DNA of 64,000 nucleotides from Straminergon stramineum (lineage: Eukaryota; Streptophyta; Bryopsida; Hypnales; Calliergonaceae), in the NCBI GenBank assembly GCA_963920665.1, contig OY987270.1, positions 15,588,019 through 15,652,018 of the forward strand. Reading direction: 5' to 3'. A program made the position numbers and the translations under genes. The number at the start of each line of letters is the position of its first letter. The stretch's first letter is position 1. The notes under the pieces were generated by a model. It saw only the letters and a list, made by a program, of their open reading frames with translations. It did no database searches and was not told where the DNA came from. Shown in pieces: positions 11,830 through 22,840 of this stretch.

Positions 11830-13640
11830 GTAGCGATACGATTTCATTTATCGATAATACTTTAAGCAGTTTATGCATACTGACTGGAACACAACCTTAG
11901 TTTCTGTTTGCTATGTGAGCATGAGAAACAGCCTACGCAGTTACATGACTTCGACGTAGGTGGACATGGAATCAGAGTAAAACACGGTCAATGAACTTGC
12001 ACCAAGCGATTACACTGACACAAATGGAAGATAAACGCAAAATTGAGCTCCATCCTTGTTAGGAATTCATATTACAGGCTTCATTTAGTGATAAACATGA
12101 AATCGCGCAAGGAATCCACCAGAGCATAGCCGGATTGAGACTAATCAATACCGCAGAGGAAGAGCATTCACTAATCTGACAAGTTTTCAATTCCCCCTAC
12201 CAAAACCATGGATGTGTAGTTAGTAGGGGTTCAAAGAGTACTTACCAGCGCATGGTAGGAATCGCTAAGTTATATAAGCTTACAACAGCCAGAAGAAAGT
12301 TTAATGTCTTTGGGAACGGTAAGCAAACATCCACATCAGAGACGCCACAGGGACACAGACAAACAGGCATCAACATCGCAGTCAACAGAAGATGACATTT
12401 TCAATTGAAAATACATAACACTAATTAAGCATAACAAGACTTCTGGATCCAATATTTAGGTCATACGCTGTCCACTTTTCCTGCACTATGCAAGTAATTA
12501 AAATACACAACTTACAGAACCTCCAAGAAATACAGTTGCCCCTCAAATCAAATGACTGCTGTAAGGAAATTCCCCGCAACATTGTGCTAGACCGTAGAGA
12601 ATGCATGACGTGCGTTACAGTGGAAAGCTACGTGCACCAGACGTAAAGAATTGATATAAATTGATATAAATTGATAAAACATCACGTTGACAGCAAAAAA
12701 TTGACAGAGAAATACCACATGTTTACCACAGTTCACTACAAGCGGAAAACAGAAGCCAGAGCCTTCGAAAGAATAGAACATACCATCACACCAAAGGTAC
12801 TGAGATTAAAAAATCCAAGCAAACCTTACCTCCGCACGCCACAGCAGTCTGGCTATCTCCGCTTCCCAAAGACTTGCTTCAGCTTTTCTCAAGCCCCGAC
12901 CATTATTTGCAGCTCTACCGTGGTCCCCATTCCGTTCCACGCTTCAGAGTTTGAAATAGATGGGGCTTTGAACACAGTTCACATAGAAACAATTACAGTC
13001 CAAGATGAAAAGGATATTTTCATTGGAGACAAGAACTGCACTGTGCCGCTGTTGATGGAGGATGTGAAAGAGGGTAAGAGACGAAATTGAGAAAATACAA
13101 ATAGTGGAGCAGACTGAAACAAGTCTGACTACACAAATGCCGATACGCAACCTCTTCACTTCCATTGTATATTGTAACATGATAGCATTGCTTAGAAGGC
13201 ATGAACTTCCTTGCACTACTCGGATACACTAAATCTCCAGCAGCAGGAAAACTAATAACAACTTCGACATCCAAGCATTGGCACCACATAGGCACCGATC
13301 ACATGGAATTCCGCTCTGACAAGAATGCGCGAGACTGTGTACAGAAAGATCGAATTATTTTACAAGACGGATTAAAAACGAAACATCCAAAATCTGAACA
13401 GAAAGTAATGCTGGAGATAAAAGAAGATAGACATACTGAAATGTACGTTTTCAAAGTTCCGATCCCGAAAAATCCCAACTGTCCACTGATACGAGAGAAT
13501 TGTTTTAAAATAGGGATCGATTAATAGACTACTGTATGTCCCTAAATAACCTTTCTGAGGCTCCCTCGACACACAAAAAAAACAGTAACGAGGGGGTCTT
13601 ACCAAGAGATAATATCAAGAAATTACCTCCCTCTCAAAAA
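11830..13640. other. Non-coding, moderate-GC region beyond the DJ-1 3' end
   Basis: Composition here is closer to the genes than to the AT-rich DNA. Plus-strand open frames at 12671-13090 and 13201-13524 encode proteins with no motif or family I recognise, and several other frames of similar length overlap them. On the minus strand, downstream of the DJ-1 stop, there are good splice-donor contexts (for example GAG/GTAAGG near 12832 and GAG/GTAATT near 13626). The region may therefore be an intron-containing 3' untranslated region or a separate non-coding transcript. That is inference. Confidence 0.4.
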
Positions 13641-13812
13641 TAATTACATGATCGGCGAGCTGAATCACATTGAATGCGCGCACCACCGCTTGCACGACTT
13701 TCTTCAGTCAAATGAAACGCGCATATGCCAAAATTGCAACAGCGAAGAGACAGAATTATGAATAAATCAAAGCACGATTTCTCCACGCTCCCGATCCCAA
13801 ACTCGTGCGGAT

Positions 13813-15342
13813 TCAAAGATAATCGAAGACCATTGCTTCAGCTATCTCTTGTGCTTTGACGCGGCCGAAGAGCTTTTCGACAATATTGAGAGTGAATTCC
13901 ATTGCAGTTCCTGGGCCTCTGCTGGTGATCAAGCGCCCATCAATTACCACCCGCCCCTGCACGGCACTCTGATCTGCCAATTCACTTGAAAATGCTGGAT
14001 GACTTGTTGCCTTCTTGCCCTGCAGAAGCCCATTAACTTCAAGAACTACTGCAGGTGCAGCACAAATTGCACCATACAAACGTCCTCCTTCAGCCTGACC
14101 CTTCAGAATCTTCGTGAGCTCCTCCGATGCTTTAAGGCGATCTGCCCCAGGCATGCCTCCAGGTAATACAACTAAATCAAAATTCGTATCAAGAACCTCA
14201 GAAAGAAGAGTGTCCGCCACAAGCTGCACATTGCGAGAGGCTTTGATTGTCGTATCACTTTCCACAGAAGCTACGACCACTTTTGCACCGGCTCTCCGCA
14301 AAACATCAACAATTATAACGATCTCCATCTCCTCTGAGCCATTTGCAACGGGAACCAAGACCTCAGGAATCGACGGGGTCGACCACTCCTGATCGTTAAA
14401 TTTCAATGCGCCGGAATCAAATCCATCATCCAGTGGAAGGAGCATTGGTCCAGACACAGCCTGAACTTTCTTGGCACCATAAAGCTGCTCCACAAGCGCC
14501 AACGCAAACTCGAACGCCGTGCCAGGGCCACGGCTGGTCGTCAACAGACTATCTCGAACCACTCCGCTCTCCACCGCAGCTTTATCCTCCAATTTCCCCG
14601 CAAAGCTAGGATGACAAGTGGCATGCAAGCCTTTCAGCAATCCCCAAGCCTGAAGAGCAACCACTGGAGCTGCACAAATCGCCGCGAACATCCGCTTCTC
14701 CTTCACCTGCTTCTCGGTTATGCTCTTTAAAGACTCGGAATCACGAAACCGCTGCGCACCAGGCATTCCTCCGACCAACACCACAAGATCATAATCTTCA
14801 CTCTCGCACTCCGAAATCAAACAATCCGCCAAGATATTCACACTGCGGGAGGCCTTGATCTGCTTCTCCCCGTCTTCCACCGATGCAACTGTCACCGTCG
14901 CGCCAGCTCGCCGCAACACGTCGATCACGATGACGGCCTCCATCTCCTCGGTTCCATTCGCCACCGGCACCAACACCTTCTTCTCCGCCGGCGCAGTCTC
15001 CGTGGCCGGATTCATCTGCGTCGCCAAAGCATGAATGTCCATTTTCCTACTTCCTCTCACGCCCGCTCTCAAACACTCCTTCGCCTGAATTGCTCGCACC
15101 TGTTGCTGAAGAGATTTGGGGGATGGAGTACAAGACGCTGGAAGGGAATTTTGTAAAGAACAGAGTGCCGGATAATCACGACGGCTACAGGAAGAATCGA
15201 GAAGGAGCGAGACGTGTCGACGTACCACTCGGGACATAGCTGGCATGACTACGGACGGGGTCATGGCCATGGCCGCCATAGCTGAGGTCGGGCCGCAGCA
15301 ATTGGAAGGGGCCCCTGGAAACGAACAACTGTTCGCAGACAT
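13813..15342 (-). CDS. DJ1: Two-domain DJ-1/PfpI family protein, probably plastid-targeted
   Basis: This is a single uninterrupted frame of 509 aa. Two consecutive DJ-1/PfpI domains are visible, about residues 122-292 and 328-505. Each has the family's nucleophile elbow (AAICAAPV, Cys223; GAICAAPA, Cys427) and the acidic residue that stabilises the cysteine (in EEME, Glu135 and Glu340). Each also has a GGMPGA turn and the SRGPGTA motif. Plant DJ-1 proteins characteristically carry two such domains; roles reported for the family are protection against oxidative stress and glyoxal detoxification. The first 100 residues are rich in S, A, R and P and poor in acidic residues, which suits a plastid transit peptide. 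The ATG at 15342 is the first in frame. Later Met codons (residues 22 and 101) could give shorter, non-targeted forms. The gene is divergent from DRC1, and no intron is needed. Confidence 0.96.
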   Translation of the reverse strand: MSANSCSFPGAPSNCCGPTSAMAAMAMTPSVVMPAMSRVVRRHVSLLLDSSCSRRDYPALCSLQNSLPASCTPSPKSLQQQVRAIQAKECLRAGVRGSRKMDIHALATQMNPATETAPAEKKVLVPVANGTEEMEAVIVIDVLRRAGATVTVASVEDGEKQIKASRSVNILADCLISECESEDYDLVVLVGGMPGAQRFRDSESLKSITEKQVKEKRMFAAICAAPVVALQAWGLLKGLHATCHPSFAGKLEDKAAVESGVVRDSLLTTSRGPGTAFEFALALVEQLYGAKKVQAVSGPMLLPLDDGFDSGALKFNDQEWSTPSIPEVLVPVANGSEEMEIVIIVDVLRRAGAKVVVASVESDTTIKASRNVQLVADTLLSEVLDTNFDLVVLPGGMPGADRLKASEELTKILKGQAEGGRLYGAICAAPAVVLEVNGLLQGKKATSHPAFSSELADQSAVQGRVVIDGRLITSRGPGTAMEFTLNIVEKLFGRVKAQEIAEAMVFDYL

Positions 15343-16414
15343 CCTTTTCAGGAGTATTTCTCAATTGAACGTAGTTCTAATCCCGCCCAGCGTTCGGGAA
15401 TTTTTTGAGTTCTACCAGCTATTTTCCTTTACTTCCCAATATATAACCAGTTTCAAGTACCGAGTCCATTATTTTCTCTGTTAATTACTCTAAATAGAAA
15501 TTTTATAGATCTTTTCACCATTTTTTTTCCCAATTTTTTCAAATTGCAACTGCTTTTTTCCTTCCAATTCCACTGGCTAACAATGCACTAACTAACCAAC
15601 AATTCTCCTTGCAACATTGATCCCATTATATGTCTTTTCACCTTTAATTTGTAGGATTAACTTAATTCCATTTTTAAAAATCAACCAAACCTTTGCAAAA
15701 AAGACAAAAGATTTTCTAGAATTCTACATGAAAGTGTGCAATATTTGCAAGAGAAGAATGGGAGTTATTGGTCGGCAAAGTTATAGTGTTTATAGCTTAT
15801 GATTCCAACTAGCATGAACAAATGTGTAATTGAGAACCAAGGAATGTTTTTACCTATATTCCATAATGTTCTATTTTTGACCATACAATATATTTATGAT
15901 TCTGCAAAATTAATTTACAAAAATTTCGGCATCCATTTTAAGAAATACCTTTTGCCGACCCTAACCATTAGGTACAGTACTCTCCGTTATTGCACATCCC
16001 CTCCATATTCTCGTATAGAGCCATTTTGATCCAGTGCAATTAGAGAGGGTTAAGTTTAAACAGGCATTTATACGAGATTCAACTGCTTCACGGTGTTCAC
16101 AGGAACCCACATTCATTACACATTCATTATTCTTGGGTTGTTGCTTCGCATACAATCTGAGAAAGAGAAAAATTACATGAAAATTTAAACATTAGAATAG
16201 GATTCATTAGAATAGGTATTGTGATCTGGGGACTCTCTTCAGTCAGGGTGCAATTGAGCAATAGGAGTGTTGTTTCGAGGATCAGTTGTGCTGTTTTGCA
16301 GCTAGATGAGACTCTTGATTAGGTTTTGTGATCAAGAGCATCTCCCAATGTAACGTGATGTGGTAATTACGCGCAAGGGAGGGAGAAGAGGAGGAGTGTG
16401 TAGAGGCGACAGCG
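15343..16414. promoter_or_regulatory. Divergent intergenic region between DJ-1 and DRC1
   Basis: These 1.07 kb must contain the upstream regions of both genes. On the minus strand a TATATA-like element lies at about 15438-15447, roughly 100 bp upstream of the DJ-1 ATG. About 15407-15600 is a copy of a repeat that also occurs at 53820-53980 and 54335-54505. GC content rises again just before the DRC1 start (16340-16414). No other motif could be assigned with confidence. Confidence 0.5.
15407..15600 (+). repeat. Dispersed repeat shared with 53.8 and 54.3 kb
   Basis: Blocks such as 'ccagctattttccttt', 'ctctaaatagaaatttt' and 'ccactggctaacaatgcac' recur in the same order and spacing at 53820-53980 and 54335-54505. 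Here the repeat sits directly upstream of DJ-1 and contains the only clear TATA-like sequence there. The other two copies have 'ggttgaacc' or 'atattgaacc' at that position. Confidence 0.7.
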
Positions 16415-19400
16415 ATGGCGGAGTTGGCGGCTCGTGATGCTCGTATTGCAGCACGGAGAGCGCGTGTTCAAGCCCGCCTTGCAGCCGCCAATAGTGCTAA
16501 GAAAGATCGTGAGTCCTCACTCTCTCTCTCGTTTTCGCATTGTCAATTTCGAACAGAATCATTGTGATTTCTTAAAGCCCAAAAATATTTGAAATTCAGT
16601 TTTAGAAATGGGAAACACATTGCATGAAAACTTAAGGATTCGATGTATTGCATTGCAAAAATTATAGTTTAGTAGTTTACATATTCGATTTTGGCTTTGT
16701 CATTGGTAAGCAGGATGGAGAGGTTTGTGAATTGCTTCTAAATTTTGATATTGACCTAACTTTTTGCTCAAGTTTTTTGTGTCTGTGAATTGCTACATTG
16801 ACACACAGTGTTGAGTGAAGCCTAAATACCTTTAGGCATTGTTATTATTGGCTTGCTGGTCCTAGTAATGTAGTTAGAAGGTAGCTTTGGTATTGTAAGA
16901 AAGTTTTGGATTTTTGACTTTACATTTCATGATGATGACCAATTTAAAAAGAAGCTACAACATTATTAATGAACAACTATGAAAGAGTCACAAGTTCTTG
17001 CTCTACTATGACTTAACCTGACTTTAGAGAAATGGTTTGAAAATTATAAAGTCATGCTCTTTTTGGAATCTTTTTGCAGATCGCAAGTCAAGGCTAGAAA
17101 TCGAGCAAGATGCAGGAGTAGGGGATAGGCAATTGTCGAAAAGCTTGCATAGTCTTGCTGAGTTGAGGGTACGCAACTTCATGCAACAAAACATTAGTCA
17201 GACATTAAAAGACAATGACTATGCATAATTTTGTACTTCATTGTTGTCTTAGTGATCCAGTGCATGCCTTTTGCAGCCTTCGATGCTTGTGAAATATGTA
17301 TTTTTTTAGTGTGATTATGATTTGATCTCTCATTTTGCAGAGAAAGCTTAAGGAAGAAGTGAAGGCACTTCGTGATGGTGCTGATTTACGTGAGTATGAA
17401 CATCGTATGGGCGAAACAAGCAAAGGGGAGGTACTTTAGGGCTTGTTATCATTCATTTTATTTGTTATGGAATATTTCACCTAGTTTTATAAATTCTACA
17501 ACTATTTCGTTTACAAAGAATGTGGTGTTTGACTATAAATTTTGAGCAAGTCTTGTTTCATTCTCCATGAAGAAAATCTTGAAGGGTTGAATTTGAAAAC
17601 AAAAAAAATTCTTATCATTGGATGCATCATCATTAGTGTTGAAAATTGAGTGTATTTGATGTATGTACTTTCATTGAAAATATGAGATTGTAGAAAAGCT
17701 TTTGTAAAAACATGAGCAATTGTATATCTTGTTGTATATCTTATTGTATCTTTGAAAAGCTAACATCATAAGTGACTCAGGCTCTTGAAAAGAGGATGAG
17801 ATTGGAGATGCAAGATAGTAATAGTCACAATGAAGAAGTAGCTGAGAAATGGAAAATAGTCCTAGAGCTTAATGGTCCACAAGATGTGGCCAAACAAATG
17901 GCTGAGCAAAAGAAGGTTCCCCACCAACTTTTCCATATCAAACTTCAAGTCACCAATGATGATGTGGCTTAGCCACCTTGCATCTTTGAACAATGTTAGG
18001 TACAAGCATTGTCTAGATTGTTGCAATGCCATTGATAGATATCATTGACTAATGTATTGATGTTTCAACCTCTATATCTTAGCCTTTAAACTTATGGCTA
18101 AGTTTTCTAATCAAGTGTTATTCTTGATCTCAATTGTTTTAGAAACTAGCGACAATATTGGTTTTGTATACACAACTTTTAAAAAGTGCTAATTGGGAAT
18201 TCTCTTATTGAATTGAAATTAGAATTGTTCAAAAAGCTTTTTCTATAAAAGTTTGGTTTGGGGTAATTAAAACACCTAATGCTATTAGTATTCCTTTTGT
18301 GATATTTTGCTCCTTTTCTAAGAAAATTGGTTGAGTTTATTTGTAATATCCATATCCCATCGATAAGCAGGCATGTGATGCAGTGCTTGCTTCTAAAGAT
18401 TCTGTAATTAGTGAAATGGTTGCTGAATTGAAATGTAAAGATGAAGAATATCAGATTGCTATTGAGCAACAATCTAAAGATATTGTTGACCTCGTAGCCA
18501 TCATGGGACGCCAAGTAGGGGCATAACTTTTCTTTATTGCTTGGGTGATCTTACTTTTTGATCTTCAAATGATGAAAACAAATCTTAGGGAGAATGATTA
18601 TTTTTTGATTTGTATACTTCAATTTTCATCTTAAATTTTCTCTTTTTTAATGTTAATTCTCATATTTGTATGAAATAGTTGGAGTTTATTTCTTTTTCTA
18701 CAATTGTTTGTAAGGAATTTAGGCTTTTGGATACATTCATGAATAGGTGGCTACAATGACTGAGACACACCGAAAGGAGTTGACAAACATTGAGCTTGCA
18801 TTACTTGAGCAACGTGCAACTCTCCTTGCTAGGTTGACTTTTATCCTTGCTATGAGTTACAAAATATTTTCTACTTATATGTCTTTGGCAACTATAATTA
18901 TATCACTCCAGAATGTTCGACATATACTAGATCTTGTTAACGATGTTGTCAATTTGAAGGTTTTTAATTTAATACCCAATTTGAGAGTAACTTCATTGCA
19001 ATGTGTATATATATTGTTGTTGGTAAAGCAACACAATAAGAATGGCGGTACATGGCCACCAAGCAAACAAAGTGTGGTGCCCAAGGCCCAAATTGGCACT
19101 AAGCTATTGCCAACATGGACCTTGGACACCATGCTCTAGCACTATTCCTTGGTGCCCAAAGACCACCCTTTCTACTAGTGCAAGTTTTGAGTTAGGTTTT
19201 ATTTGATGGCTAAATGTTCACAATGTATAAGTCAGAGTTGACATTTACAAAAATTGCCTTAAATTTACAGCAACAAAGAAGAAATGTCAAGGTTGATACA
19301 AGAGCGTTGTGATATGGAAGCCAAGTTCCAAGAGGACATGTTAACCAAAAAAGAAGAGTTTGCTAAGATACTTGAGGATATTCGTGATGTTGATGCAGAG

Positions 19401-22400
19401 GAGTATAATAATCTAAAAGTGCGTTTGGAGACAGACATGCAAACTCTTGAGCAGTACCATGCAACTATGCAGGTAATCAAATTTTGTTACATTTCCCCTC
19501 CATTGTTCGAATGTTCTCCTAATATTACAAATGTTCAAATAAGTTCTTATTTCCATAAATAATATATAATCTATGGATTTTATTTGAATGTAGGCTGTGT
19601 ATCAATTCAATATAGAGAAATTGGAATACAACCATCTGGTATTGGTTGAACGAGACCGAGAAAATTATATCACAGCAAACCAACAGAAGAGGAAGCTCAA
19701 TAAACAACGAGACACATTGGCTGTCCTCAAAGGCCGATACAATGAGCTTGAGAAACGTTTCAATGATCAGAACTCAAATATGGGACATGGATTTGCTCAT
19801 GTCACAAAGCTTCTACAAGATCTACAACACAAAGAACACTCGCTTCTTGCCTCTCACGCAACTACTCGGCGCAATTTCTTTCTAATGCATCAGCGCGCTC
19901 TTTCGATCCTCGTTTCGAAGATTCTCCAGGTGTATTTAATTACTATATTCAACATTTAAGTATTACTTCATGTTTTATGTGCTTGATAACTTCATTGACA
20001 TAATATGTGAAAATAGACAATGGGTTGTGAGAATTCTATTCAATTATACCAGATCAAGAGTCTACAGATAGAATTGCATGGAAAAATTCAACCCAAGGAA
20101 GGCTTGTGAGAGATTTTAAGAAGATGTTCACGCAATGAAGTCAATACTGGAATGTTTCTATTGCAACGAAAAAAACTACTCGCAACTACTCGCAATGGAA
20201 TTGTGTCCTTGGAAACTTTCATTTTTGGGTACTTTATTGATCTGTATTGTTTTGTTTCTAAGTGGACTTGTGCTAAGGTTTGTAACGAGTTTTGTGTTTT
20301 GTGTTCTAGCGGGCAAACAGGCCGACAAGGACATCTTGGAAAATCAACTTGGATGGCATTGGATGGCTCCAAGTGACCAAGTTTTCATTGATTTTGCGTC
20401 CGATGAGCTTCTAGATGATGGGCCGAAATTAGAGCCTGAAGTTTCCGATGACTTGGCTGCAACCATGAGTGAAGAACAATACTCTTCCATGCTTGGCACA
20501 TTGTGTGATGAGGCCCATTTTTTGGTTGACGAGAAAACCAAAGAGGAGCTCCCCACTCTCGTTCCGGCTCATCAAGATTGGGTTCAGTGTGTGTCCATCT
20601 TACATGCATTGGGTATCAAAAATGGTGCAGGTCTAGAGAAGCTTAGAGTTGCTCTTCGAGGTATAAACCTTTGCTTCACATTATTTTGGATTATGTGATA
20701 TTCTCAAATATTTGTGTCAATATATTGAGCATGAAATTGCACCAAAAGAAAATAGGGTCCTAATTAAAACATTCAAATGAATACAAAACATCCAAATCAA
20801 CACAACTATGTTCAAAATTGCTAAATCAAGATGTTTGAAGCAACTAATTGTCATTGATTTGGGTCTTGTTTTCTAGTAGTGTGTGATTTAAAGATTGTTA
20901 TTCTATTTGTGATAATAACCATGGTCATTCGTAGGCTGATTATTTTTCCCATTTATTTATTGTCTCTATCCAATATTGGGACTTTAAACATGGTTTGAAA
21001 TTGAAGAAAAAAATTTGGTAACCTATAGAAATGAGACATGTTAAACAATATAGTGTCATAAGGGCTAATTAATACAAAAATAAAATTTTCACATCTACTA
21101 GAATTATGATATGATAAACCATCCTATGATAGGCAGAATGAGTGGTTTGCCCTATTGCCATTAGCCAAAAAAATCAGATTTTTTTCCATACAAATTAAGA
21201 CAAATGTGAAAAATGAAGAGAGAAATGGAATTTTTATTTTTTTGACAAAGTATAAATTTGTCTTGGATTCTTGAAGTGTATTGTCCAATTGACCCAAAAA
21301 AATCTCTAGCCTACCCCAAAGCCATCAATAAGTGCATCTATAACACTAGTAGAAAACTGCATTGATGTCAACAAAATTCAACTAACATGTTTTGTGTTTT
21401 TTGCCAAAAAGTGGAAAATCTACTTTGACTGCATTTTTATGAAATCTACATTGCAACCAATGTAGATTTTCTGTTTATTGGTAGAAACCCCAAAATGCGT
21501 CAACTGAATTTTGTTGACAGCAATGCAATATTCTACTAGTGTAATGGTCATCTTGTCACCTAAAGCAATTACAATATTTCCTAACATAGCCACAAAATGA
21601 AGGAATAAAAAAATCACTTCTTATGATGAATTTATATTGAATTGGTAAAAGTTCCTAAAGTAGTCACTAATAACTCCATCAACATCACCCAAGGCATTGA
21701 TTTTGGCCACTAACCAACCTAATGTAGTCCTAATCTCATTTATTAGAAAGAGTTTGTTATAGGTTGATGTACGACTTCAATAGGTCATTCCCTAGGTATG
21801 TATGTCATAGGTGGTTTGCCTATCAAAAGTTGGTTTATCTTATGTAGTTATAGGAATAGTGACATTTAATATTGCCAAATTAGTTCTTCCTGAGTTTTTA
21901 ATCAATAAAGATTATATTGAAGATCATATTGAATATTACACTATAGTTATATGGAAAGTAATGTATGAAAAATATGCATTTTTGTTTGGGATAGAGACAC
22001 TTGGAGCTTGGTCATTGAAAATACTAGACCTTCTTAGATTTGAGATATGTTTGATCACTAAACTTTTGAATAGCCCATAGGACAAGAAGCTGAGTTAAAA
22101 GACAACAATATTGACAAGTATCTTAGTATCTATTTGCACGATGAAGCTGAAAGGATTGCAAATCAAGTAGCTGCAGTTGAAATCATAGTGTATGATCCTA
22201 AAGCCCCGCCAGGTACTAGATTGTCCAATGAAGGCATCAAAAAGTTGAAATGGGAGAATTATTGGAAGAGTTTCACTACTGTCATCAATTCCAAAACACA
22301 ACGAGTTTGGGGTCACCTTGAACAAGGGTTGATAGCTTATAACAAGCTTCTCAAGGATCGGTATGTTTTTTTTGTACTTGCTTCTATTAATTATTGTGTG

Positions 22401-22840
22401 AACTATACTCTCTATTGTAATTCAAAATTGACTCTTCATAGGAAACAATGATGATTGCAATTGAGTAGAAATTTTTGACATAGAGATGCCATTGAGAAGT
22501 TGCAATGAGTATGATCTTTAGGAGAAGTGCTCATTTTGCTATCATAAGTTCCAATAAGCCCACTACATATTTATTTTTCAACAATTGTAAGAGACAATTT
22601 ATTAATTAGTTGGCAACTTGAATTATATATTTGTATCCGTTGAGTACAATAATTTTAATTATTTTTATTCATACTTTATTATTGTATTGTTAATGATTAC
22701 ATATTACAATCTAATGGCACATAACTACTTCCAATGATAGGGTGTTTGTAACATCAGAAGTGATTTCTTTGAGGCAACAAAATCAAGCCCTCAGACAAAC
22801 ACTACATGATTGCTTGAATAAGGTTGAGATCTTTCTCTGA
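16415..22840 (+). CDS. DRC1: Dynein regulatory complex subunit 1 (DRC1)
   Basis: Eleven exons give 631 aa: 16415-16508, 17080-17168, 17341-17430, 17781-17915, 18371-18514, 18747-18832, 19271-19472, 19594-19929, 20321-20660, 22081-22360 and 22741-22840. All introns are GT-AG, and the exon sum of 1896 nt divides by three. DRC1 is a coiled-coil subunit of the nexin-dynein regulatory complex of motile axonemes. Visible features are the basic N-terminal ARRARVQARLAA segment, a long coiled coil (about residues 62-390), the conserved LEQYHATMQAVYQFNIEKLE stretch (residues 271-290), then the ENQLGWHW and LCDEAHFLVD blocks, and a C-terminal LRQQNQALR end. These match the NYD-SP28 and NYD-SP28-associated (sperm tail) domains as I recall human DRC1. 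The C-terminal domain argues for DRC1 and against DRC2/CCDC65. It is somewhat shorter than animal DRC1. Intron 9 holds nested mobile elements without harming the frame. Expression in sperm-forming tissue is expected. Confidence 0.94.
21113..21842 (-). mobile_element. Family A inverted-repeat element in DRC1 intron 9
   Basis: This is family A in inverted orientation. The ends are GATAAACCATCC (left) and the reverse complement of AAGTTGGTTTATCT (right), degenerate versions of the AGGTAAACC terminus. The right end is followed by TA. The interior read on the minus strand matches the 32544, 36592 and 56981 copies. It is 730 bp because a 198-bp CACTA-ended element has inserted. Without that insertion and its 3-bp target duplication the length is 529 bp, matching the 531-548 bp of the other copies. 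Confidence 0.85.
21344..21541. mobile_element. 198-bp CACTA-ended MITE with TAA target duplication
   Basis: The element begins CACTAGTAGAAAACTGCATTG and its reverse complement begins CACTAGTAGAATATTGCATTG, so the ends are near-perfect inverted repeats, extending to about 35 bp (…TCAACAAAATTCA). TAA lies immediately outside each end (21341-21343 and 21542-21544). A CACTA terminus with a 3-bp target duplication is the hallmark of the CACTA/CMC superfamily. With no coding capacity it is a non-autonomous derivative. It interrupts the family A element at a position where that sequence is continuous in the other copies. Confidence 0.92.

Noticed and set aside
12671..13524. Two plus-strand open frames (139 and 107 codons) as genes
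   Set aside because: No recognisable motif or family. They overlap other random frames of similar length on the minus strand, and no splice pair joins them convincingly.
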